64,000 nucleotides of DNA from the NCBI RefSeq assembly GCF_004402595.1, contig NZ_SOFY01000021.1:1235-65234 (forward strand), read 5' to 3'. Under the pieces are notes generated by a model, which was not told where the DNA came from, searched no databases, and was given only the letters and a program-made list of their open reading frames with translations. Of the stretch, positions 33,215-44,643 are shown one piece after another; within the stretch, counting starts at the first letter, position 1; every line of letters begins with the position of its first letter. Made by a program: the position numbers and the translations under genes. The stretch is from Cryobacterium shii (lineage in GTDB: Bacteria > Actinomycetota > Actinomycetes > Actinomycetales > Microbacteriaceae).

Positions 33215-34186
33215 ATGACGATGACCCCGCAGCAGGCCGCTCAGTTCGCCGATGTGTTCGAGCGCCTGGTGAACGGGGTCGAGCAGGTGCTGCTCGGCAA
33301 ACACCACGTCATCAAGATGGCGTTCACCGCCCTGCTCAGCGGCGGCCACCTGCTGCTCGAAGACGTGCCGGGAACGGGCAAGACCTCCCTGGCCAGGGCC
33401 ATCGCGCAGAGCGTGCGCGGCACCAGCAACCGGGTGCAGTTCACCCCGGACCTGCTGCCGGGCGACATCACCGGGGTGAGCATCTACGACCAGCGCAGCG
33501 GGACATTCGAATTCCACCGCGGGCCGATCTTCGCCAACATCGTGCTGGCGGACGAGATCAACCGGGCCAGCCCGAAGACCCAGGCCGCCTTGCTCGAGGT
33601 GATGGAGGAGGAGCAGATCACGGCCGACGGGGTCACGCACCCCGTCGCATCCCCCTTCATGGTGATCGCCACCCAGAACCCGATCGAGCAGGCCGGAACC
33701 TACCGGCTGCCCGAGGCTCAGCTCGACCGGTTCATCATGAAATCCTCGATCGGCTACCCCGACCACGCCTCGACGATCCGCATTCTCGAGGGGGCCGGCC
33801 AGCGCGCGCACGAGGCCACGGTCCCGGCGGTGGTCTCGGCACAGACCGTGATCGAGCTCGCGGCCCTCGCCCGCACGGTCTTCGTCGACGCCACCGTCAA
33901 CGACTACGTGGCCCGCCTGATCGACGCCACGCGCACCAGCCCCGAGGTACGCCTGGGCGCCAGCGTGCGCGGCGCCCTGGCGCTGGTACGCACCGCGAAG
34001 ACCCTCGCGGCCGCCAACGGCCGCCACTACGTCATCCCCGACGACGTCAAGGAACTGGCCGAGGCGGTGCTCGCCCACCGCCTGGTCCTCGACCCGGAAG
34101 CCGAGTTCGACGGGGTCACGCCGTCCAGCGTGATCGCCCGGATCCTGATCGAGACCCCGCCGCCCAGTGACAGGCAGGCTGCGTGA
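33215..34186 (+). CDS. MoxR-family AAA ATPase
   Basis: A 323-residue AAA+ protein of the MoxR class. It has Walker A GTGKT (53-57), Walker B VLADEINRASP (about 110-120), sensor-1 ATQNPIEQ, an arginine finger region LDRF and the C-terminal lid with ASVRGALAL. MoxR proteins are chaperone-like partners of VWA, DUF58 and transglutaminase proteins and help mature large complexes. Here the gene lies 22 bp after the Ig gene and overlaps DUF58 by 4 bp (GTGA), the classic MoxR-DUF58-transglutaminase order. The ATG at 33215 is the first of two nearby Met codons. Confidence 0.95.
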   Translation: MTMTPQQAAQFADVFERLVNGVEQVLLGKHHVIKMAFTALLSGGHLLLEDVPGTGKTSLARAIAQSVRGTSNRVQFTPDLLPGDITGVSIYDQRSGTFEFHRGPIFANIVLADEINRASPKTQAALLEVMEEEQITADGVTHPVASPFMVIATQNPIEQAGTYRLPEAQLDRFIMKSSIGYPDHASTIRILEGAGQRAHEATVPAVVSAQTVIELAALARTVFVDATVNDYVARLIDATRTSPEVRLGASVRGALALVRTAKTLAAANGRHYVIPDDVKELAEAVLAHRLVLDPEAEFDGVTPSSVIARILIETPPPSDRQAA

Positions 34187-35529
34187 CCCAGCGGATGCCC
34201 GGCGAGGGAAGGTTCGGCCGGTTCACTCCGCGCCGGCCCCGCCCGGTGTCCCACGACGGCCTCCTGGCCGAGGGTGTGTCGCGTGGGATGCGCGCCGCCC
34301 GGAGGTCCGGCACCGGCGCCTCCGTCGCGGGCGGGTTCATCTCGGCCGTCGTCACCCCGCTCGGCTGGTGCGTCCTGGGTGTCCTCGCCGCCTCCCTGCT
34401 GTTCGGCTATGCCCTGGGCTGGACGGAACTCGTCGTCATCGGCTGGACCGCCGTGGTGCTGGTCGGGGCAGCGCTCAGTTTCCTGATCGGCCGGAACGCG
34501 TACGAGATCCACCTGTCCCTGTCGGTCGACCGGGTGGTCGTCGGGGCACGCGTTCCCGGCGAGGTGAGCGTGCTGAACCCGACCCGTCAGCGGCTGCCGG
34601 GCGTGGGCGTGGAGGTTCCGGTCGGATCCGGGCTGGCCGAGTTCGCGATGCCGAGTATCGCGCGCGGCGGCAGCTTCGAGGACCTGTTCATCGTTCCCAC
34701 CCTCCGGCGCGGGGTGATCCCGATCGGTCCCGTGCGCACGGTACGCGCCGACCCGCTCGGGCTGCTGCGCCGGGAGATCGTCTGGGCCGAGCGGGTCGAG
34801 CTGTTCGTGCACCCGCGCACCCTGTCGATCCCGAGCATGAGCACGGGATTCATCCGTGACCTCGAGGGCAACCCGACCAGGGACCTGACCAACAGCGACG
34901 TGTCCTTCCATGCGCTCCGCGAGTACGTGGCGGGCGATGAGCGGCGCAGCATCCACTGGAAGAGCACCGCGAAAACTGGCCGCTACATGGTGCGTCAATA
35001 CGAGGAATCCCGCCGCAGCCACCTGATGGTGGCCTTGAGCCTGTTCGTGGGGGACTTCGCGACCGAGGACGAGTTCGAAATGGCCGTCAGCGTCGCCGGC
35101 TCCCTCGGCGTGCGGGCCATCCGTGATGCCCGCACCGTGTCCGTCGTGGCCAGCGCGCCGACACCGGACCTCGCCCGGCGCGGCGCTCCGGCGCTCCGGC
35201 CGCTGAGCACACTCACCCGCACCCGGCTGCTCGACGATCTCAGCCGGGTCGAGACATCCGACCGGATGATGCACGTCGGGGCCCTGGCCAAGGCCGCGGC
35301 CGACACGGTCGCGGGCATCTCCGTGGCCTTCCTGGTCTGCGGCTCGGCCGTCACCCTGTCCCAGTTGCGCACCGCAGCGAATCGCTTCCCGGCGGGGGTC
35401 GAGGTCGTGGCCGTGGTGTGCGACCCGGAAGCCGTCCCCAGCCTCAAGCGCGTGGCCGAGCTCAGCGTGCTCCGGATCGGCTTCCTCGAGGACCTGCCGC
35501 ACAGCCTCGCCCGATCGCTGGCGGCATGA
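34183..35529 (+). CDS. DUF58 domain membrane protein
   Basis: A 448-residue protein. Two closely spaced membrane helices (about 50-100, WCVLGVLAASLLFGYALGW and LVVIGWTAVVLVGAALSFL) are followed by a cytoplasmic or peripheral beta-rich region. The DUF58 core comes next (about 235-275), with DVSFHALREYVAGDERRSIHWKS reduced here to its key D-x-R-R-I-x-W pattern. A vWA-like fold runs to the C-terminus. DUF58 proteins work with MoxR ATPases. Start (GTG 34183) and stop are both in 4-bp overlaps with neighbours, showing tight translational coupling. No substrate is known. Confidence 0.92.
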   Translation: MTQRMPGEGRFGRFTPRRPRPVSHDGLLAEGVSRGMRAARRSGTGASVAGGFISAVVTPLGWCVLGVLAASLLFGYALGWTELVVIGWTAVVLVGAALSFLIGRNAYEIHLSLSVDRVVVGARVPGEVSVLNPTRQRLPGVGVEVPVGSGLAEFAMPSIARGGSFEDLFIVPTLRRGVIPIGPVRTVRADPLGLLRREIVWAERVELFVHPRTLSIPSMSTGFIRDLEGNPTRDLTNSDVSFHALREYVAGDERRSIHWKSTAKTGRYMVRQYEESRRSHLMVALSLFVGDFATEDEFEMAVSVAGSLGVRAIRDARTVSVVASAPTPDLARRGAPALRPLSTLTRTRLLDDLSRVETSDRMMHVGALAKAAADTVAGISVAFLVCGSAVTLSQLRTAANRFPAGVEVVAVVCDPEAVPSLKRVAELSVLRIGFLEDLPHSLARSLAA

Positions 35530-37928
35530 GCGCCCGCGCCGCCGTCCGCGCCGCCGTCCGCTCCGGCGCCCGCAGCGCCCGCCCGGGCTGGCGTTTCACG
35601 GTCGGGAACACCGTCGGGCTGTTGCTGGCGACCGCCGCGGCCGCCACAGCCCTCTGGCCGGTCTACCGCAGCCGTGAATTCGTCGTACTCGTGGGCGTCA
35701 CCTTCGCCCTGGGGGCCGTGACCGCGATCCTCGGTGCGGTGTTCCGCTGGCCGGCCTGGCTGGTGGCCCTGGCCACGATCGCCGTTTACGTCATCGCAGG
35801 CGTGCCACTGGCCATCCCCGGCCAGGCGGTGCGGGGCATCCTTCCGACCGGAACCGGTCTGCTCGAGCTGGTCTCCGCGACCGCGCTGAGCTGGAAGCAG
35901 CTCGTCACGATCGTGCTGCCGGTCGGGTCCTACCAGACCCTGCTCGTGCCCGCCTTCATTCTCGTTCTACTCAGCACCGTGATCGGCCTCTCCGTCGCCC
36001 TGCGCGCGCGGATCGGCGAACTCGGCGCGCTCGCCCCGGCGGCGCTGTTCATCGCCGGCATCGGCCTCGGACCCACCGTCCCGTCCGCCCCGATCGCCAC
36101 CGGCCTCGCGCTCTTCGTCGTGCTCCTGTTCTGGCTGCTCTGGTTCCGCGCCGTGCGCCGCGGAGCCGTGGTGCGCCTGGTCGCGCAACAGTCGCGCCGA
36201 ACGACCGCGTCGACGGCGGATCGCCGTTTCGCGGCGGTCCGCGGACTGGTCGGCGCCAGCGTCATCGTCGCCGTGGCGGTGGCCGCGGGCACGGCGGCCG
36301 CGATCGCGCTCCCGGCATCCGCTCCACGTGACGTGCTGCGCGCACGCGTGCAGCAGCCGTTCGACCCGCGGGACTACCCGAGCCCGCTGAGCGAGTTCCG
36401 CAGCTATCTTCAGCCCGCCCGAGCCGAGGCCGCACTGCTCGAGGTCGCGGGCCTGCCCGAGGGAGGGCGGCTGCGACTGGCCACCCTCGACGGGTACGAC
36501 GGCGTCGTGTACTCGGTCGGCAGCGAGCAGGTGAGCAGCGCCTCCGGATCGTTCACGCGCCTGCCCGACCGCCTCGACCAGTCCCGGATCGATGGCGACC
36601 AGGTGACCCTGGCCGTCACGATCGACGGCTACACCGGGGTGTGGGTGCCCGGGGCGGGCCAGCTGGAACGGATCCGGTTCAGCGGCCCGACGAGCAGTGC
36701 GCGCTCAGACTCGTTCTTTTACAACGACAACAGCGGCACGGCCGCGGTGCTGACCGGGCTGGCCCGGGGCGACAGTTATCGCAGCGTCGGCGTGGTCCCG
36801 CGGTCGCCGGATGCGCTGGCCGGCCTGCGCCCGGGCCCCGCCGTCCTGCCGCCGCTCAGCGTCCTCCCGGACGAACTCGAACAGGCCCTGGCTGGCTATG
36901 TGAACGCCGAAGACGCCCCCGGCGTGCAACTCCAGTCGATGCTGGACGGGCTCCGAGCGGACGGCTACGTCAGCCACGGCGTCGGCGCGGACGAGCCGGT
37001 CAGCCGGTCGGGGCACGGAGCCGACCGGATCAGCCAGCTGTTCACCGACCAGCCCATGCTCGGCGACGCCGAACAGTATTCCGTGGCGGCGGCTCTGATG
37101 GCACGGCGGCTCGGTTTCCCGGCCCGGGTCGTGGTCGGCTTCGTTCCCCGCAGCGGAGACGGAGCCGGGGCCGACGCGACCGGCACGGTCACCGTCGTGG
37201 GGTCCGACCTCTCGGCCTGGATCGAGGTGCAGTCCACGACCGGCTGGGTCACGCTCGATCCGAACCCTCCGCTGCGCGACATCCCGGCGAAGCAGCCCGA
37301 CGACCCCACCGTGGTGTCCCGGCCGCAAACCGTGGTGCCACCGGCCATTCCGGAGATCGCGGAACAGCGGGACCCGGCCCCGCCCGAGAACTCGGTCGAG
37401 GACCCGCCGGCACCGCTCAGCCCCTTCCTCGCCTTCCTGCTCGCCGCGGCGAAAGTGGCCGGTTGGAGCCTGCTCGGCCTGGCCGTCGTGCTCTCGCCCT
37501 TCCTGCTCATCATCGCGGCCAAGGCCCGGCGCCGCCGGCTTAGACGCACCCGTCCGGCGCCCCTGGACCGGATCCGGGGCGGTTGGCGCGAATTCGCCGA
37601 CGCCGCGCTCGACCATGGCATCTCGGTGCCGGCGGGGGCGACCCGCACCGAACTGGCCCGAACCGTGGGCGGGATGCGGCCACTGGTGTTCGCCGCGGCG
37701 GTCGACCGGGCGGTTTTCGCCCCGGACCGGCCGGGCAGTGCCACCGCCGACGAGGTGTGGCTGTTGGTCGCCGAACATCGCCGTGACCTCAACGCGGGGA
37801 AGAAGCGCCTCGCCCGGCTGCGAGCCCTCGTCTCCCTGCGGTCACTGGGTCGCTACGCTGGAGGGGCATCCGTTCGACGGTCGGCCCCACGAGGGGGAGG
37901 CCGCGGCCCGGGAGGAGTCGGTTCGTGA
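35526..37928 (+). CDS. Membrane transglutaminase-like protein with a degenerate active site
   Basis: An 800-residue TgpA-like protein. Seven or so membrane helices lie between residues 25 and 265, an extracytoplasmic part follows with the transglutaminase-like fold (about 500-585), and a last helix lies near 635-665 with a cytoplasmic tail. In active relatives the fold has Cys, His and Asp. Here the Cys position reads GDAEQYS (Ala515), the His position reads DLSAWIEV (Ser563), and only the Asp in TLDPNP (D578) remains. It is therefore probably not a working protease or transglutaminase but a structural or binding version. The ATG at 35526 overlaps the DUF58 stop; its own stop overlaps the next GTG. 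Confidence 0.88.
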   Translation: MSARAAVRAAVRSGARSARPGWRFTVGNTVGLLLATAAAATALWPVYRSREFVVLVGVTFALGAVTAILGAVFRWPAWLVALATIAVYVIAGVPLAIPGQAVRGILPTGTGLLELVSATALSWKQLVTIVLPVGSYQTLLVPAFILVLLSTVIGLSVALRARIGELGALAPAALFIAGIGLGPTVPSAPIATGLALFVVLLFWLLWFRAVRRGAVVRLVAQQSRRTTASTADRRFAAVRGLVGASVIVAVAVAAGTAAAIALPASAPRDVLRARVQQPFDPRDYPSPLSEFRSYLQPARAEAALLEVAGLPEGGRLRLATLDGYDGVVYSVGSEQVSSASGSFTRLPDRLDQSRIDGDQVTLAVTIDGYTGVWVPGAGQLERIRFSGPTSSARSDSFFYNDNSGTAAVLTGLARGDSYRSVGVVPRSPDALAGLRPGPAVLPPLSVLPDELEQALAGYVNAEDAPGVQLQSMLDGLRADGYVSHGVGADEPVSRSGHGADRISQLFTDQPMLGDAEQYSVAAALMARRLGFPARVVVGFVPRSGDGAGADATGTVTVVGSDLSAWIEVQSTTGWVTLDPNPPLRDIPAKQPDDPTVVSRPQTVVPPAIPEIAEQRDPAPPENSVEDPPAPLSPFLAFLLAAAKVAGWSLLGLAVVLSPFLLIIAAKARRRRLRRTRPAPLDRIRGGWREFADAALDHGISVPAGATRTELARTVGGMRPLVFAAAVDRAVFAPDRPGSATADEVWLLVAEHRRDLNAGKKRLARLRALVSLRSLGRYAGGASVRRSAPRGGGRGPGGVGS

Positions 37929-38662
37929 ACTGCCGGATCTGTGGGGCACAGCTGCCCGTCGGCGCCATGTTCTGTGGCGAATGCGGCAGCTCGAGCACGG
38001 CAACCCCGAAGACCCGCAAACGGTCAGACCCTCGGCCCAGCGACACCACCATCATCCAGCCGCTGCCGCCGCAGCGGGTCGTGATCTCCGTCCCGATCGG
38101 CGCCGACGGGCGCCTCGGGGCGCCGCCGGTCCCGGCTCCGGTCCCGGTCCCGGCTCCGGCTCCCGTTCCAACCACCGCTCCCGTCCCGGCTCCCGTTCCG
38201 GCTCCGGTTCCCGTTCCGGCTCCGGTTCCCGTTCCGGTTCCGGTTCCCGTTCCGGTTCCGGTTCCGGTTCCGGTTCCCGTTCCGGTTCCGGTTCCGGTTC
38301 CGGTTCCGGTTCCCGTTGCGACTCCCGCCCCGGCGCCCGCGCTGTTCGTGCTCCAGTTCAGCACCGGCGAGACCGTCTCGGCAAACGGGACGGGGCTGGT
38401 CGGCCGCCGGCCTCTTCCTCAGCCGGCCGAGCACTTCGATCTGCTGGTGCAGGTCAACGACCTCGGCCGTTCCGTGTCCAAGAGTCACCTCGAATTCGGG
38501 CAGCACGACGGCGAATTCTGGATCAGTGACCGCTTCTCGGGCAACGGCACCATCATCCGTCGCCCGGACGCGGTCTCGGTCCGGTGCGAACCGGGCCGCC
38601 GCTACCTCGTGCCCCGCGGCTCGCGGGTCGACCTCGCCGACCAGTTCTTTATCCTCAACTAG
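37925..38662 (+). CDS. Zinc-ribbon and FHA-domain protein with a long Pro-Val repeat linker
   Basis: A 245-residue protein. It starts with a double-Cys zinc ribbon ([22 protein letters not shown]), followed by a Thr-containing segment, SDTTIIQPL, that resembles the phospho-switch of GarA/OdhI-type FHA proteins. Then come about 65 residues of Pro-Val/Pro-Ala dipeptides (about 68-135), encoded by near-perfect CCGGTT/CCCGTT repeats. The C-terminal FHA domain (about 140-240) has [16 protein letters not shown] and RFSGNGTII. The PV stretch should be a stiff extended rod, comparable to the TonB linker. The GTG start overlaps the transglutaminase stop by 4 bp. Repeat length probably varies between strains by slippage. 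Confidence 0.9.
   Translation: MNCRICGAQLPVGAMFCGECGSSSTATPKTRKRSDPRPSDTTIIQPLPPQRVVISVPIGADGRLGAPPVPAPVPVPAPAPVPTTAPVPAPVPAPVPVPAPVPVPVPVPVPVPVPVPVPVPVPVPVPVPVPVATPAPAPALFVLQFSTGETVSANGTGLVGRRPLPQPAEHFDLLVQVNDLGRSVSKSHLEFGQHDGEFWISDRFSGNGTIIRRPDAVSVRCEPGRRYLVPRGSRVDLADQFFILN
38128..38330. repeat. Simple repeat encoding the Pro-Val rod
   Basis: About 200 bp made of CCGGTTCC, CCGTTCC and CCGGCTCC units in frame, giving an alternating Pro-Val/Pro-Ala peptide. The purest part is 38214-38318. It lies within the zinc-ribbon FHA gene and is a likely site of length polymorphism. Confidence 0.9.
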
Positions 38663-38672
38663 CGAGTCCCCG

Positions 38673-38757
38673 AACCAATTCGACGGAGATTTTGCCCAAA
38701 TCAGGCCCGTACGCCCACGAATAGCTGTTTTAACGGAGAATCTCCGTCGAATTGGTT
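38673..38757 (-). repeat. 85-bp palindromic element, copy C (inverted)
   Basis: AACCAATTCGACGGAGATTT is at the left and the exact complement of its first 18 bases is at the right end. Read as the reverse complement, its centre (CGTTAAAACAG...ATTCG) aligns with the centres of the other four copies, so this copy is in the opposite orientation. It begins 11 bp after the zinc-ribbon FHA gene and separates it from the FtsK gene, so it may reduce or end transcription inside the locus. Confidence 0.85.
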
Positions 38758-38900
38758 ACAGGGTCGACACGGTGGCCCGACTCGGGGTGAGCCTGCGCGG
38801 GCGGGGCGGCCGGTTCCTCCCCAGCAGGCGGGGGCGGCGAGAGTGCACGGATGCCGCCTCGGCGCGAGCCGGGGATTCGCCCGGGTGCTGAGCTTGCCGG

Positions 38901-41966
<3,066 letters not shown>

Positions 41967-41972
41967 CGGGCG

Positions 41973-42052
41973 ACGCGGGAGAGGGAAGACGCGGGAGAGG
42001 GAAGACGCGGGAGAGGGAAGACGCGGGAGAGGGAAGACGCGGGAGAGGGAAG
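41973..42052. repeat. Five perfect 16-bp tandem units after the FtsK gene
   Basis: ACGCGGGAGAGGGAAG is repeated five times without error, starting 7 bp after the FtsK stop and ending 22 bp before the alanine dehydrogenase stop. Being purine-rich on one strand, it may influence the end of both convergent transcripts, but I see no proven function. The identity of all five units suggests recent expansion. Confidence 0.9.
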
Positions 42053-42074
42053 CGGAGGACCGGGCAGGCCCGGG

Positions 42075-43190
42075 TCAGCCGAGCGCGTCCGAGAGCGCGC
42101 GCAACTGAAGCCCGTGGGCGCTGGCCACCGGGGCGCTGGTGACCAGCCCGCCGACCGTGTTCAGGCCCAGGGCGAGCGCGGCATCCGCGAGCACGGCATC
42201 CTTCCAGCCCCGGTTCGCGATCATGCGCACATAGGGCAGGGTCGCGTTCGTGAGGGCGTAGGTCGAAGTGTTCGGCACGGCGCCGGGCATATTGGCGACA
42301 CAGTAGAACAGCGACCGGTGCACCATGAACGTGGGGTCCGCGTGCGTCGTCGGGTGGGAGTCGGCGAAGCATCCGCCCTGATCGACCGCGATGTCCACGA
42401 GCACACTCCCCGGCTTCATCCGGGAAACGAGTTCGTTGCTGACCAGCTTCGGGGCTTTCGCCCCGGGGATCAGCACCGAGCCGATGACCAGGTCGGAGTC
42501 GAGGAGCGCCTTGTCGATCTCGTAGCTGTTGGAGGCGATCGTCTGCACGCGGCCGAAGTACAGGGCGTCGAGTTCGCGCAGACGGAACAGGTTGGTGTCG
42601 AGCACCGTGACCTGCGCGCCGAGCCCGAGTGCGACCTGCATGGCTGCCGTGCCGGCCACACCGCCGCCGAGCACGGTGACCCGTGCCGGGTGGGTGCCCG
42701 GCACGCCGGGGACGAGCAGGCCCGGGCCGCCATTGGGCTTGAGCATCGCGTTGGCGCCGACGATGGGGGCGAGGCGACCCGCGACCTCGCTCATAGGTGC
42801 GAGCAGCGGAAGCGTGCGGTTGGGAAGCTGCACGGTCTCGTACGCGATGGCCGTGACCCCGCTCGCCAGCAGCGCGTGGGTGAGTGCCGGCTCGGCGGCG
42901 AGGTGCAGATACGTGAAAAGAAGCAGGTCGGGGCGGAAGTAGCCGTATTCGGCGGCGACGGGCTCCTTGACCTTGAGCAGCAGGTCGGCGGCGGCCCAGG
43001 CGGACGCGGCATCCGGTATGAGGGTCGCCCCGGCCGCGCCATAGCTCTCATCGGTGATGGACGAACCGAGGCCCGCCCCCGTCTGAATCAGCACCTCGTG
43101 GCCGTTGGCCACCAGATCCTGCACCCCCGCGGGCGTGATCGCGACCCGGAATTCGTTGTTTTTGACCTCTGCGGGGACTGCGACCTTCAT
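42075..43190 (-). CDS. ald: Alanine dehydrogenase
   Basis: A 371-residue enzyme that interconverts L-alanine and pyruvate plus ammonia with NAD(H). Conserved residues match Mycobacterium tuberculosis Ald by number: K75 in LKVKEP, H96 in YLHLA and D270 in DIAVDQGG. The NAD-binding Rossmann motif is VLGGGVAGTAA (about 173-183). The ATG at 43190 has a strong GGAAGGAGCACC in front. No membrane part is present. Its neighbours, a polyamine importer, asparaginase and aminotransferases, place it in a nitrogen-metabolism region. It is divergent from potD, with 236 bp between them. Confidence 0.96.
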   Translation of the reverse strand: MKVAVPAEVKNNEFRVAITPAGVQDLVANGHEVLIQTGAGLGSSITDESYGAAGATLIPDAASAWAAADLLLKVKEPVAAEYGYFRPDLLLFTYLHLAAEPALTHALLASGVTAIAYETVQLPNRTLPLLAPMSEVAGRLAPIVGANAMLKPNGGPGLLVPGVPGTHPARVTVLGGGVAGTAAMQVALGLGAQVTVLDTNLFRLRELDALYFGRVQTIASNSYEIDKALLDSDLVIGSVLIPGAKAPKLVSNELVSRMKPGSVLVDIAVDQGGCFADSHPTTHADPTFMVHRSLFYCVANMPGAVPNTSTYALTNATLPYVRMIANRGWKDAVLADAALALGLNTVGGLVTSAPVASAHGLQLRALSDALG

Positions 43191-43357
43191 GGTGCTCCTT
43201 CCGGCTGCTGTGGACCCCAACGTCCATGCCCGAAATCCTACCTTCGCCCAACCGCCCTTTTCGAGTGCGTTTCTGCCGGGGGAGTGCTGATTCCGTGAGA
43301 AACCGCGGCGACAATTAACGATTTGGTCACTCTTGGGTGAAGAAACGGCCGTCCTGT

Positions 43358-43377
43358 GCGAGTATCTAGCAACTCGC
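43358..43377. promoter_or_regulatory. Short dyad in the ald-potD intergenic region
   Basis: GCGAGT (43358-43363) faces ACTCGC (43372-43377) with 8 bases between, about 50 bp before the potD start. It lies between a less GC-rich stretch (TTGGTCACTCTTGGG) and the ribosome-binding site AAGGAG, so it could be an operator or the start-site region. No known regulator match. Confidence 0.3.
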
Positions 43378-43426
43378 TAAGTTGTGTGTGTTAGATCCCC
43401 GCTGAAAAACGCAAGGAGACCCGAAC

Positions 43427-44641
43427 ATGTTGCCCAGGCCGTTGCCCGCCGATCCCATGATTCAGCAGCTCATCCGTCAGGCCCAGCAGGCCAAAATGGG
43501 GCGTCGCACTCTCCTGGCCGGCGCGGGCGGCGGAGCAGCCGCCCTCGCCCTCGCCGCCTGTTCCAGCGGGGGCGCCAAGAGCAAGCCCACGGCAGCTGCG
43601 GACAAATCCGCCACCAGCAAACTCGTGCGCTGGGACAACTGGGCTCTCTACATCGACGTCGACGACGCCGGCAACTACCCCACCCTCCAGGCGTTCGAGG
43701 CCGAGACCGGCATCAAGGTCGAGTACACCGAGGCGGTCGACGACAACAACACCTACTACGGCAAGGTCAAGGACCAACTGGCGCTCGGCAAGGACATCGG
43801 CGCGGACACCGTCTGCCTCACCGACTGGATGGTCGGCCGGATGATTCGGTTCGGCTACACGCAGGAACTGGACCACGCCAACATCCCCAACCTGAAGAAC
43901 CTCTTCCCGTCCTTGAAAGACGTGGGATTCGACCCCGGCCGCAAGATGAGCGTGCCGTGGCAGGGCGGGTTCGCCGGCATCTGCTGGAACAAGGAGAAGC
44001 TGCCGGGTGGCCTGACCTCGGTGCAGGACCTCTGGGCCCCCGAGCTCAAGGGCCGCGTCGGCGTCCTGTCCGAAATGCGCGACACCATGGGCCTGATCAT
44101 GCTCGACCAGGGCGTGGACATCTCCGGGGACTGGGGTGACGACGAGTACAACGCCGCGATCGACGAGCTGTCCAAGCAGGTCTCGGACGGCCAGGTTCGC
44201 AACATCAAGGGCAACGCCTACAAGGAGGACCTCATCAACGAGGACACCCTCGCGGCCATCGTCTGGTCGGGCGACATCGTGCAGCTCAACGCCGAGAACG
44301 GCGACAAGTGGGGCTTCTCCGTGCCGGAGAAGGGCGGCACGCTGTGGAACGACAACTTCCTGGTGCCGATCGGTGCCACCCACAAGAAGAACGTCGAGAC
44401 ACTGATCAACTACTACTACGACCCGGCCGTCGCGGCCGAGGTCGCGGCGTACGTGAACTACATCACGCCCGTCGTCGGAGCCAAGGAAGCCGCCATGGCG
44501 ATCGACCCGGAACTCGCGAACAACCAACTGATCTTCCCGGACGAGGCCACCCTGAAAAAGGCGAAGGTCTTCCGCAACCTGTCCGGCGCCGAAGAGCAGA
44601 AGTACGACGCGGCGTTCCAGAGCATCCTGCTGGGTTCGTAG
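43427..44641 (+). CDS. potD: Spermidine/putrescine ABC transporter substrate-binding lipoprotein
   Basis: A 404-residue PotD-type protein. The N-terminal region has a twin-arginine motif (MGRRTLLAG, residues about 24-32) followed at once by a lipobox (LALAACSS), so it is probably exported folded by Tat and then lipidated. The mature part has the type II solute-binding fold: KLVRWDNWALYID, an acidic-aromatic ligand pocket (CLTDWMVGRMI, AIVWSGDIVQL) and LWNDNFLVPIGA. The ATG is preceded by AAGGAGACCCGAAC. It is first in the order D-A-B-C, the reverse of the classic Escherichia coli potABCD. Polyamine specificity is inferred from family resemblance. Confidence 0.92.
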   Translation: MLPRPLPADPMIQQLIRQAQQAKMGRRTLLAGAGGGAAALALAACSSGGAKSKPTAAADKSATSKLVRWDNWALYIDVDDAGNYPTLQAFEAETGIKVEYTEAVDDNNTYYGKVKDQLALGKDIGADTVCLTDWMVGRMIRFGYTQELDHANIPNLKNLFPSLKDVGFDPGRKMSVPWQGGFAGICWNKEKLPGGLTSVQDLWAPELKGRVGVLSEMRDTMGLIMLDQGVDISGDWGDDEYNAAIDELSKQVSDGQVRNIKGNAYKEDLINEDTLAAIVWSGDIVQLNAENGDKWGFSVPEKGGTLWNDNFLVPIGATHKKNVETLINYYYDPAVAAEVAAYVNYITPVVGAKEAAMAIDPELANNQLIFPDEATLKKAKVFRNLSGAEEQKYDAAFQSILLGS

Positions 44642-44643
44642 GA

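Noticed and set aside
38128-38330. Dense short repeats that could be taken for a CRISPR-like or satellite array
   Set aside because: They are in frame and encode a Pro-Val rod between two clear domains; there are no spacers and no cas genes.
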